Shown: piece after piece, positions 12,766 through 22,725 of the stretch | Numbering within the stretch: position 1 is the stretch's first letter | Layout of the letters: each line of letters opens with the position of its first letter | From: Skeletonema tropicum | Lineage: Eukaryota; Bacillariophyta; Thalassiosirophyceae; Thalassiosirales; Thalassiosiraceae | Assembly: GCA_037178625.1 (NCBI GenBank) | Contig: CM074131.1 | Location: 372,001-436,000, forward strand | DNA length: 64,000 bases | Direction: 5' to 3' | Made by a program: the position numbers and the translations under genes | The notes under the pieces: model-generated | The model's database searches: none | Told to the model about the DNA's origin: nothing | Seen by the model: only the letters and a program-made list of their open reading frames with translations

Positions 12766-13047
12766 TCAACTGTCTTCAACTTCAATACATAAACAAAACG
12801 AATTGGTGTTGTTGCTAATAGTGACGGTCGCTTGGTGGTGCATCAGGAGGAGGATGTTGTAGTGGAGAAGGCATCGCATGATGATGCAGCTAGTAGGATG
12901 GCCAATGCGCCTATCAATTTCATCATGGTTGCCGTATAGCTGTCTTAAATCAACAAACCTATGAGGTAGATTTTTTTCTGTACGTAGGAATCGTCCAAGA
13001 AGCGGTACCAAAGTGGCGCCAACGATCATCGAGCACATCGTCACCAT
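12766..13047 (-). CDS. hypothetical fragment with an LP[HR]R..DLRQLY motif
   Basis: A 93-codon minus-strand frame contains RFLRTEKNLPHRFVDLRQLY followed by GNHDEIDRRIG. The sequence at about 14397-14459 on the plus strand translates to a related YVHTLPRRVRDLRQLY and then a stop. Amino-acid similarity between two loci in opposite orientation suggests a once-coding dispersed family, possibly of transposon origin. I cannot name it. The rest of the frame is uninformative and no introns were modelled. Confidence 0.3.
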   Translation of the reverse strand: MVTMCSMIVGATLVPLLGRFLRTEKNLPHRFVDLRQLYGNHDEIDRRIGHPTSCIIMRCLLHYNILLLMHHQATVTISNNTNSFCLCIEVEDS

Positions 13048-14396
13048 GGGATTTCCGCCCGATCATCGTACTTTACTAGAGGCATGGTGTTATTATATAA
13101 AAGATGTAATGCTCGGGGTATTTATATGGATATATATGAATGTATGAAGTGACTTGATATGTACCGATTTTTACATTTGATGCAAAATAAAAGCCAATCA
13201 GTGCACATGGATGTTTATCCTCATCTCCTCCGTGATCAATGAACGAAGATGCTATAACAAATATTTCAGCACTATCGACACCAAACACTGTTAAAATAAC
13301 GATTATACAGTTATGTTATGAATGTGTATATCTTTTTGTTGCATAATAATTCGTTTTGAGGCCCACAGATCCCTGTCATTCAACACAAACACTTGTGTTT
13401 GAACACCTATCTCCTACAAGAGAATACACTTTGTGCATTCCAACGATGTCAGCAGTGACCATATGCAGCTTTATCCGTCAACCATTACTTCATTGAAACC
13501 GGAGAATCATAACAAGTCACTGAAGATTCCACTCAGATCTATTCAGAGCAATGTAGCGCCATAACAACAGCCTTCTTCGGAGACAATATGTGCACTTATT
13601 CCACCCTGATTGAACTTCAAGTCACACAACTATGACCCTGTCTCTCCAATCAAATGCAATAGTTGCTGTGCCTTTGTTGTCGGATGGTGAGGTTGGATTG
13701 AACAACGAAACCATTGCAGTTTGTTCGAGGAATGGCCATGTGTTGGGCTATGGTGATACCAAGGCTGAGTTCGCCGATGGTAGTGTAGTCAGTAAATCGG
13801 ATCTCCTTAACAGCTCCATGGCACAAAGCGATCCTTCCATATTATTGAGAGCTCTCCTGTCGTGTTTAGTTGTCTCGTCATGATCAGAGGTCGGAATAGA
13901 GCAATGAAATGGGTGACATTTGTGTGTAATCGATGATGTGATGTGCAGCAGCAACATGGTGCCTGACGGAGTGCTATGGCCATATGAAGTCACTAACAAT
14001 GAATCACACCGACACCCAATGTCTATATGTATAAGCGGCGGCGAGGGTTGATGGAGAGAGGCCGATTGTACCATTCATATTGAGTGGAATTGGACGATGA
14101 TGCTACGATGATGGTAATTTGCGCTGCTATAGCGGCATTTTGATTTGCGTCTCTGCTCTTTAATAACTAAGTTGGGTAGGCTCGGCTTTGGATTCCTTGT
14201 GTTCTAAGCTATTCATGGACTACCATACCCAACCTACTGTGGATGTAATGGAGGAGGTGTGATTTTTTATGTTATGGCACTTTTATGGCGAAAATGGTGC
14301 CATGGCGTGGTGGATTGTCGCGGTGGTGGAACTTTTTGGTGGTGGCCAAAAACACATTTGGGGGCTCTTCTGACCTTCTCAAGTGCCGGATGGAGC
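13048..14396. other. intergenic, one unsupported 83-codon frame
   Basis: An open frame at 13632-13883 (plus) has no recognisable domain and no splice support. The rest is short frames and AT-rich stretches. Nothing else was recognised. Confidence 0.4.
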
Positions 14397-14459
14397 TACA
14401 TACTATTCCTACGTACATACGCTACCCCGTAGGGTCCGTGATTTAAGACAGCTATATTA
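14397..14459 (+). pseudogene. relic matching the DLRQLY fragment at 12766
   Basis: Translation YYSYVHTLPRRVRDLRQLY then stop, matching the minus-strand frame around 12940-12990. The nucleotide match is about 60 bp with gaps, so the copies are old. It may be the remains of a transposon gene. Confidence 0.35.
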
Positions 14460-14661
14460 GCCAATAGCACGGTAAGTTGTGAGATAGAACTGTGATGTGA
14501 GAAGGACATAGTATCTTATCAAGTGGATTCCCTCACATTACCAGAAGTATAAATTATTTCTTCTTCAATGAAAGCACTCTATATTAGATACCTTAGATAA
14601 AACTTTATCACCGGCCTGAACTGATAAATACCCAAAGGTTAACTATTTGCAACCAAAGCAA

Positions 14662-14785
14662 ATGAGCGCAGCTGCAGAGGATGATGACGGGAATAACTCC
14701 ACCAAACTTGGAGATTATGGTTCACTGGAACCGCTCAAGCTTGCATAGAGCTGAACTTGTAAGCAACGATGACTTCGCCGCTGGT
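14662..14785 (+). pseudogene. MYND/Sel1 gene relic, 5' part before the composite insertion
   Basis: Begins MSAAAEDDDGNN, the normal N-terminus of the family, but jumps straight into the C-terminal region (KLGDYGSLEPLKLA, then after a 1 bp loss ...ELVSNDDFAA). MYND, RING-like and Sel1 parts are deleted. At 14785 the frame is interrupted after GACTTCGCCGCT, and the missing end (ALRGYQAAVDAIKSPQRE) is found at 21488. The gene was therefore already internally deleted or became so around the insertion. Confidence 0.8.
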
Positions 14786-14786
14786 C

Positions 14787-15175
14787 CCGATTCAGATCGT
14801 TACTATCATGGCGACCCTCATGCTTGAGAACCTTCAAAGTCAAACATAAACTCTCATTTATATCATTTTTATCTCTAAGATCGATTGGGGAAAGCGACCC
14901 GCTTTTCTCATTCCTTTCATCGGTTGCAAGTAAGTGAGGTCTGTAAACTGTGGCTTGCATGTAATAGTTGATCCGGGCAGGGTAGCGCGGAAAATCACAA
15001 GGGCTAGGCCTTACCCTAGTCCCCACGAAGATGGTGATTCCAGGAACTACGGCGGGCGCCTCGGGCGTCCCGGTGTTTCACTGCTCAACCCGATGCGTTC
15101 AGCATCAGTTTTAACCTTCACTCTGGCTTAACAACCAATAAAATTTCGGAACTTGAAAGCTTCGAATCAATACCC
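14787..15175. repeat. module A, copy 1
   Basis: About 388 bp, nearly identical to 15585-15972 with only one or two substitutions visible. On the minus strand it is open for about 80 codons (CDFPRYPARINYYMQ...LKHEGRHDSNDLNRD), and in the second copy this frame runs on into module B. Coding status is uncertain. It contains GC-rich self-complementary stretches (GGCGGGCGCCTCGGGCGTCC), so a structured RNA is also possible. Confidence 0.9.
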
Positions 15176-15222
15176 CCCAGCGAAGGGGCAAGACCGAAAT
15201 TAACCCAGGGTCGGGCGGGTGG

Positions 15223-15584
15223 GGAAAAAAAATCAGAATCTCTGTATAGACTGGGCTTCAGGCAGTCCCTGATCGAGGGGCCCGCCTCAAGCTATCTATT
15301 GAGATTCCATCCCCGGTGAACTAGTTGTGTTCCATAACTGAATCCATGTTGATGTATTTTGACTCCAAAAGAAGTGAGCATTCATGCTCTCCATTGGATC
15401 GAGGTGCGTATCAGTCAGATTCAAATCGAAGCGGTCTTGTAAAGGCGCAACTCGTTTCTCGTTTCCGATTCGTCTCTCTCACTCATCCACGCCTCTTACA
15501 TCACATGGTTCCATTTCTTTGGCTCCCAGTTATCGTGTCTGCCTGACTCTTGGACCACTTTAGCTCGAAGAGCACAGGGCGGTC
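15223..15584. repeat. module B, copy 1
   Basis: Repeated at 19331-19613 and 21414-21487. The second copy carries 4-5 bp insertions relative to the first (near 19470, 19509 and 19605) resembling small fill-in scars. The distal end (AGCTCGAAGAGCACAGGGC) is the right end of the whole composite. Confidence 0.9.
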
Positions 15585-15972
15585 CCGATTCAGATCGTTA
15601 CTATCATGGCGACCCTCATGCTTGAGAACCTTCAACGTCAAACATAAACTCTCATTTATATCATTTTTATCTCTAAGATCGATTGGGGAAAGCGACCCGC
15701 TTTTCTCATTCCTTTCATCGGTTGCAAGTAAGTGAGGTCTGTAAACTGTGGCTTGCATGTAATAGTTGATCCGGGCAGGGTAGCGCGGAAAATCACAAGG
15801 GCTAGGCCTTACCCTAGTCCCCACGAAGATGGTGATTCCAGGAACTACGGCGGGCGCCTCGGGCGTCCCGGTGTTTCACTGCTCAACCCGATGCGTTCAG
15901 CATCAGTTTTAACCTTCACTCTGGCTTAACAACCAATAAAATTTCGGAACTTGAAAGCTTCGAATCAATACC
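15585..15972. repeat. module A, copy 2
   Basis: Directly abuts module B, giving the junction CACAGGGC|GGTCCCG. The same GGTCCCG start follows the host gene sequence at 14786, so this marks the start of a second unit. Confidence 0.9.
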
Positions 15973-18900
15973 CCTCCGGACCTTACAGATTCTGGGAATG
16001 CCGCAAGAATACCTTGGTCTCAAACAGACCATTCATGTAAACGCCACTTATTGTGCGGACTAATTTCTTGGTTCTTGGTGAAGGAGATAATCTGTGCCTG
16101 CGGCCAACCTTACCCTTAACCTCTTTGAGGGGGGAGGTTGTGATTCCATAATGCAGCGCGATGAAACTCGTACACAGAATGCTTGGCCCTTCAAACAGGC
16201 CCTATGCTCGGCTAACCGTATCTAGCCCTTCACCTGCAAGAAAATTGATCAGCAATAAGAAGCATTGTTAGTAATCAAGAGTTGTGATTCTTGCAATTTT
16301 CCTTCTTTACCATAAATTGACAAGGTCGATGCTGGTATCAGCCACCTTGCTCTATACAGCCGTCGTCTCGTAATCACAGAGCTACATAAGCTGTGACCAT
16401 TCATAATTATCAACCATGGTACACCCAAGCACCTGGTTGTTCGCGGCTCCAGGTACCTCAGTTCCATTTCCATCATGGCAGCCTCCTCCTAATCCTCTGT
16501 TCATCTTCGCAAACAAGGAACCTTCCATCTATCCTTCCTCATTGACCCGCCTGACCGATCCCACATTCTAGTACTGCTATGTATCTGTCCCTCACAGCTA
16601 AATTGCGCTCGCCCCTCAATCAATTTGGCAGAGTTGACTTTTACCTCCCAGTGATAACATATCCTGTAAGGTGTCATTACCGCGGTTAAATTCGGAGCTC
16701 GTTCAGATAAAGGTGAAGGAGGCCAAGGGAGCCTCATCCAGTACGCACTGGTGAAAACAACAACAAGTTGCACGAATTCGGCAGCACGCTTCCTCATCGC
16801 GTCGCAGCATGTACAACATATCCCTCGTCCACATCAGAAGCAAATAAGCGATGGAAGTCTTTTGCCCCAGAGGTTCAATCCATCAGCATTCGAGGCGTCC
16901 ACTTTAGAATACCATAATCCGGGACCAAGTCCCAAGAGTCTCGTAGCTTGCTCAAGAGCCGCATAACGCTCTTCCACAAAACGTCATTACCATTACACAT
17001 GGGTGAACGACGTTTAGCCTTGTACCACCGTTCCCAATGTCTTCGTGAAAGTTAGTGACTTGCTCACCAAAACTCTGCATCTCCTTTACGTGGCAACTGT
17101 CCAGTGCCAAACTGGTAACAGACAAGATAATCCAATCCCCTTAATGATAGATGTAAATCATCTTCCCTACTTGCTTGGAGACAACCATCTATAGGTGGCC
17201 ATCCCCTCCGGCTCCCGATCCGACGCCTGTTCCAACCTAGCCTAATTGAAGAAGGACAGATGTCGAAATCATGCATACCTCTCGAGGGCACTGGGCGTAT
17301 AACTAGGGGTCATTACCCTCAGCCCACAAACACTGAACAGTTGTACAATCGCCACTATGACACTACATTTCCAATGCGTCGCTGATCCTATCGCAGATGA
17401 GCGTTATGACGCAGGTAGATGTGGAGATGCCCAACGCCGTGGTGAATGTTTGCAACACTGCTATCTCCTAATGGCGAATGCCATGCAATTCCAAACCGCA
17501 TGGAAGTCACTAGAGATGAAGCGGAATATGTACTATAGTGGGTACCCGCCTGCATCACAACTGACACGAGACTTAGTACCTCTACCTAGCATTCAATCAG
17601 TCGTCCACAACTTCTTCATTGTGCAGCAACTTCCGCCAAGGCTGGACATCCCCGAGTGATCGTCAGTCTCCACTTCAGTAGTTGCTTACGATGGCAACTC
17701 CACCATCACGGGAGTCAATATCTTCCGAATAACAGTAGTTTATGAACATCCCAAAATAAGCTGTCGGATCAACTACTGCAGAGGATCTTATTGCGTCACA
17801 CAAACACCGCAGGTGCTCCCCCTCCGGCACCCCAACCAACATTCATCCTCAACTATCATACACCCATGCATTAATCCTGTTGATCGTTGAAGCTGTGCCC
17901 CAGCCAGCACTGTTGCCGATATCTTCCGAAAAGCAGTAGTTCGTGATCTTTGATCAACGACTGCAGAGGATCTTGTTGCGTCAGCCAAACACCGCAGGTG
18001 ACTCCCCCTCGGCATCCCAACTAACATCTAACCTTAACTATCGTACATTCATACCTTACTCCTGCTGATCGTTGAGGCAGTGCTATCTCCGTAGAAATAA
18101 GCCATGCAGTTCCAAACCGCATGGTGTCATTGGAGATCCATCGCAACAATCAGTTCCCGCTTCACAGTCTCTCCATACACAAGAGATGGAGGCCCTCTTC
18201 TAGCTTTTGGGCGGTAGTGGGACCCCGGAGACACGGACCTCTCATCTTTTGTAAGTACGAGAGCACATGGTAGAAGACTGATTAATTGAGCAAGACGATC
18301 GCACATCGATACAACATCCATCATCTCCGTCCCCCCCATCAGTAAAAATATCTCAGCATATCTTCAACAAAAGATGGTCCGATACAAGCTGTACATAATA
18401 TTCAGCTTTGCTGGAGAACCACCCGCCAAAGACTAACACTCCAGCTCGATGGAGAACTTCCACAGACGATGCCCTCTCCTCTAAGCATCCGACCTCCTTC
18501 CCCACCGGTATTTTGATCTCCGTACAGATAAGCCATGCAGTTCCAAACCGCATGGTGTCATTGGAGATCCATCGCAATAATCAATTCCTGCTTCACAGTC
18601 ACTCCCTATACACAAGAGGAAGGCCCGCTACTAGCTGTTGGGCAGCAGTGGAACCCCGGAAACACGAACCTCTCATCTTGTGTAAGTAAGGGAGCACATG
18701 GTAGAAGAGTCTTGAATTAAAGAAGCAGCAAGTAACTATGCAGCGTGCACATGTTCGTCAGCAGCATCTTCCCCCGAAGATAGGTAAGCAGGCGTAGGCA
18801 ACCCTCTCACTATGTGACCGGGTTGTTGCTTCCGTGGAGGACAGATTGGTAGGGCAACTGCTGAAGAACTCTTTGGCATCTGGTTAAACGTGTTGGATGG

Positions 18901-19330
18901 GTGGCCTGCGTAGGCAGCACATGTGGCACCGATGGTCCGAGTAGGGAAGACAGAGCCTCGGTCTCCCATCGATACAACATCCATCATCCCATCAGTAAAG
19001 ATATCTCAGCATATCTTCCACAAAGGATAGTCCGTGACAAGCTGTACATAATATTCAGCTTGGCTGGAAAACCATCCGCCAATGACCAACACTCCAGCTT
19101 GATGGAGAACTTCCACAGACGGAGCCCCTCTCTCTAGGCATCCGTCCTCCCCCCACCGGTAAAATCAAATAAAATAAAACCCCCACGGATGAAAATGAAT
19201 AGAACAAAAACCCGCACCAACAACCTGGCCCCCCGTGCAATGTAATGGCAGCGGGGGTGGTGAAGAAGTAGATGGTTAAGAGAGTGCGTAAGTCGAAATG
19301 GGTAAAACCCGTGCATCGAACGCAACGCTC
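15973..19330. other. module C, noncoding interior of the composite
   Basis: 3.36 kb with only short overlapping open frames and no recognisable domain. It carries two internal repeat pairs. One begins ATAAGCCATGCAGTTCCAAA at about 18098 and 18527 and runs about 170 bp. The other covers about 18375-18505 and 19040-19160 (CTGTACATAATATTCAGCTT). Sequence near 17720-18010 repeats ATCTTCCGAA..CAGTAGTT. It may be a non-autonomous element interior or structured noncoding DNA. Confidence 0.5.
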
Positions 19331-19615
19331 AGAATCTCTGTATAGACTGGGCTTCAGGCAGTCCCTGATCGAGGGGCCTGCCTCAAGCTATCTATTGAGA
19401 TTCCATCCCCGGTGAACTAGTTGTGTTCCATAACTGAATCCATGTTGATGTATTTTGACTCCAAAAGAAGTAAAGTGAGCATTCATGCTCTCCATTGGAT
19501 CGAGGTGCGTACTTATCAGTCAGATTCAAATCGAAGCGGTCTTGTAAAGGCGCAACTCGTTTCTCGTTTCCGATTCGTCTCTCTCACTCATCCACGCCTC
19601 TTACATACATCACAT

Positions 19616-21411
19616 AAGCCTGACCCGCCAAAACACGTGGGCGAACAAAACCATTTTTTCACACACCTCCACCATGCTAAATTGACCGTAGGGAGGTCGA
19701 TAGGCTGACAAATGTACTCTACTTTATGCCCAAAACGATGATAGAACCGTTTTAGTCTATATCTCAGGAGATGAATCCTAGTCAGGATAGTTTGGGTTGC
19801 ATCAGCCCCCCAAGAAACAGTGGTTCCATTCTAAGCTAGAGTTTGTTAGCCAAATTTGTCTAGCAAATACTATGGGTAAACAAAAATGCATATCTCAGCG
19901 AGAAAATGAGATATTAGTACGATTCCTTTGTATACAATATTCGCATTAATACACTCTAAAGGACTGTATCATTGGTTATGTCTATATCTTGTCTATATCT
20001 GAAATAAAATTCGGGGCTAGTTAGTAGGCCGCCATGGTGGAGGTGTCAAAAAAATGGTTGCGTGCGTCCAATAGGTTTGTAGCGAGCACCTTATATTTTT
20101 TTCTCCACCAGCACCTTTTATTATGCGTTATATCTTGTTTTTTTGCTGTCTAGTACCACCTATATTTCAGCACCTTATATTATACAGCCCATTTTTAGTA
20201 TTTCTTCTTTGTCCTTATTTTTTTGTGTTACTAGAGAATGTCAGCACCTTATATTCGGAATTCCACGTGTAGTCTTCTGTTAGGTTTCTAAATCGTTTAT
20301 TGCACTGGTACTTATAAGAACCAATGTTCTTTTTTTAATAGTGTATTACACTGGTACTTACCAGAACCAATGTTCTATTCTTAATAGTTTATTGCACTGG
20401 TACTTACCAGAACCAATGTTATAATCTCAACCAAATTGGTTCCTTTCTGAACCAATACGATTCTAATTTTCTTACTACACTGGTTAAAATATGAACCAGA
20501 AAGATGACACTGTACTGAACAATAATATTACACTGGTACTGGTCTGAACCAGTATCATACGAAACTATGAAGATACCTCAATGATGGAATCCGTCCAATC
20601 TGAAGTACGATCTGCCATAGTAATTTAATACATTTGCTATTATTTCATTTTATGGATCATCGAGATTAATTTTCTGCACATCTAATAATGATGGAGTCAT
20701 TGTCCTAATTCACTTCCTACCGGAACTAACTGGTTCCATTCTGAATCAATTAGATTCTAATTCACTTACTACACTGGTTAAAATATGAACCAAAACGGTA
20801 ACACTACACTGAACAATAATATTGCACTGGTACTAGTCTGAACCAGTATTGTACTCTTGCAGAGTCATTGTCCTAATTCACTTCCTACCGGAACTAACTG
20901 GTTCCATTCTGAATCAATTAGATTCTAATTCACTTACTACACTGGTTAAAATATGAACCAAAACGGTAACACTACACTGAACAATAATATTGCACTGGTA
21001 CTAGTCTGAACCAGTATTGTACTCTTGCAATGATGAATTCATTCTAATCTTAAGTACGACCTAAGATGGTAAATTTTCTTTCTATGAATGATGGAGTCAT
21101 CGTCCGGACAGCTATGGATCCTAACCATTACAGCTATGAATCATACCCATTAACTTTCGTCCCAAGAACAGTTCCGGAAACTCAGAATATAAGGTGCTGA
21201 CATTCTCTAGTTGAAAAAGAAACCAATGATATAAGGGCCTGACACGTGGAAATCTGAATATAATGTGCTGACATTCTCTAGTACGGGAAAAAAATGATGC
21301 CTGATTCGACATAAAGAAAAGGGCTAAATAAGGCTAAATAATATAAGGTGCTGGAATATAAGGTGCTGGCTACAAAACGGTGTGCGTCCAGGGCGCGCGT
21401 AAGACAGGCTT
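19616..21411. mobile_element. inverted-repeat (foldback-like) element nested in module B
   Basis: Interrupts module B at CACAT|GGTTCC. Ends are AAGCCTG...CAGGCTT, flanked by a 2 bp AT duplication (19614-19615, 21412-21413). Subterminal inverted copies of CTAGAGAATGTCAGCACCTT lie near 20232 and 21190-21290. The interior holds about a dozen short palindromic motifs of the form ACTGGT(N)nAACCAG between 20300 and 21025. No open frame of useful size, so it is non-autonomous. Confidence 0.75.
20694..21029 (+). repeat. 168 bp tandem duplication inside the inverted-repeat element
   Basis: GAGTCATTGTCCTAATTCAC begins both copies (20694 and 20862), which are essentially identical. Each copy contains three ACTGGT/AACCAG-type palindromes, so the duplication increased their number. 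Confidence 0.92.
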
Positions 21412-21487
21412 ATGGTTCCATTTCTTTGGCTCCCAGTTATCGTGTCTGCCTGACTCTTGGACCACTTTAGCTCGAAGAGCACAGGGC

Positions 21488-21562
21488 GCTCTACGTGGCT
21501 ATCAGGCTGCTGTAGATGCAATAAAAAGTCCTCAGAGAGAACTAGGAGAAGCAGCATATTAG
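21488..21562 (+). pseudogene. MYND/Sel1 relic, 3' end after the composite insertion
   Basis: Encodes ALRGYQAAVDAIKSPQRELG and then EAAY and a stop, the conserved tail of the family. It completes the frame broken at 14785. Confidence 0.85.
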
Positions 21563-21822
21563 CATTTATTGAAGAAGGGGGTGTAACTGCTGCGTTATGA
21601 GGCGTGAGACGTGGGAGCGTACTTCAATTATTGATATTTCAGAGAGGCTGCAATGTCAATTGGAGGATTTCCTTTTGTGACATAATCTCGGGTGTACTGA
21701 ATGCAAAAGAGGCAGAGAGAGGGGGGGATGGAGGGTATTATTTCATTAGCACTAATGTATTTGTAATTCATTTTATCCAAAAGATCTAATTCCTCTCTGC
21801 CTTTCAGCATGCGAAAGTTCCC

Positions 21823-22725
21823 CTACTTCTTCTGCATTGCTGCTCTCGCAGCCAGCTCCCTCTGAGGACTTTTCGTAGCATCCACAGCAGCCTGGTGTCC
21901 TCGAAGAGCTGCAGTAAAGTCCTCCTTGCTAACTAATCCGGCTTTATATGCTTTCGTGAGCGTTTCCAATGCCCTATCACATCCAAGTTTGGCGGCAATT
22001 ATCCAATGCTTCAATGCTCTATCCATCCTGCCTTTTTTCTTCTCCACACAACCCAGATTGAACCTGCCGAATACATGCCCACCAATAGCAGCACTTTCTA
22101 AGTGATGCAATTCCTTTTTATCGTCCTTCTCAACACAGAATCCCTTCCCATACATTACTGAAAGATTATAATGTGCTTCCACGTTTCCCAATGCGACTGC
22201 TCTTGTGAGATATCCAAATGCACCTTTGTAGTCCCCTTCATGATAGCAATACATAATAGCCATCTGCACCATTGCAGCAGGATCATTTGCCTCTATTCTT
22301 TTCATACAATTAATTTTGTTTTCTTCCTCCGAATTTGGATGTATATGTCGACAGAACGGGCACGCATGTTGAAGTTTTTCCTCTATCTGTCGCTTCTGGT
22401 TGGCATAATTACAGCCGCTACAGATGTATTTGCAACAACATGAATTCATCATTGATTTCGAACGATCAAGGGGGAGCGGAAAACAACAAATCGGACAGTC
22501 GCCGAGATGGCTGCTTTCGGGTTGCTTGAATAAAATTTCGTCTCGTAATTCGGCCGCTCGCTTCTTACACTCCTTTTTATGCTTTGGCCTGTGCTCCTTC
22601 TGACATTTTACACTGCAATATCGAACAAGTTTGCAAGCAGTACATGTCTTCAATGTAATCGCATCCCCTCCAGCGATGCCGCAGGAAGCGCAAGACATCA
22701 TATCACATTCTACTTCTGTGTTCAT
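21823..22725 (-). CDS. MYND / RING-like / Sel1-repeat protein, intact
   Basis: 300 residues, single exon. The MYND finger spans residues 12-53 (C12-x2-C15, C28-x2-C31, YC37-x3-C41, H49, C53). A second zinc-binding module at 77-125 has CPIC, CCCKYICSGC and CPFC, a RING-like cross-brace pattern. Residues about 140-260 are Sel1/TPR-like helical repeats (GDYKGAFGYLTRAVALGN.EAHYNLSVMYGKG; HHLESAAIGGH; RALKHWIIAAKLG). The tail is SKEDFTAALRGHQAAVDATK. MYND and Sel1 are protein-interaction modules and a RING-like motif could give ubiquitin-ligase activity, but that is inference. It is probably cytosolic or nuclear, with no signal peptide. It stands tail-to-tail with the relic at 21488. Confidence 0.9.
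   Translation of the reverse strand: MNTEVECDMMSCASCGIAGGDAITLKTCTACKLVRYCSVKCQKEHRPKHKKECKKRAAELRDEILFKQPESSHLGDCPICCFPLPLDRSKSMMNSCCCKYICSGCNYANQKRQIEEKLQHACPFCRHIHPNSEEENKINCMKRIEANDPAAMVQMAIMYCYHEGDYKGAFGYLTRAVALGNVEAHYNLSVMYGKGFCVEKDDKKELHHLESAAIGGHVFGRFNLGCVEKKKGRMDRALKHWIIAAKLGCDRALETLTKAYKAGLVSKEDFTAALRGHQAAVDATKSPQRELAARAAMQKK

Larger units (their letters stand above)
14786..21487. mobile_element. 6.7 kb composite insertion of tandem modules A, B and C
   Basis: Module A (about 14787-15175) recurs at 15585-15972. Module B (15223-15584) recurs as 19331-19613 plus 21414-21487. The second B copy is split by the inverted-repeat element at 19616-21411. The order is A-(47 bp)-B-A-C-B, best read as two tandem copies of an element A-C-B, the first having lost C. 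Left border GACTTCGCCGCT and right border GCTCTACGTGGC join to DFAAALRG, exactly the family consensus, so the insertion either has no target duplication or only a 3 bp GCT. I see no terminal inverted repeats, no TG...CA ends and no long open frame. The element class is unknown. Confidence 0.75.

Noticed and set aside
14787..15972. rRNA or spacer rDNA (GC-rich conserved-looking module A)
   Set aside because: No segment matches any rRNA core I can recall, and the modules form part of a transposed tandem. Left as unknown.
18095..19160. Paired repeats in module C as LTRs of a small retroelement
   Set aside because: Two different repeat pairs interleave, neither has TG...CA ends or target duplications.
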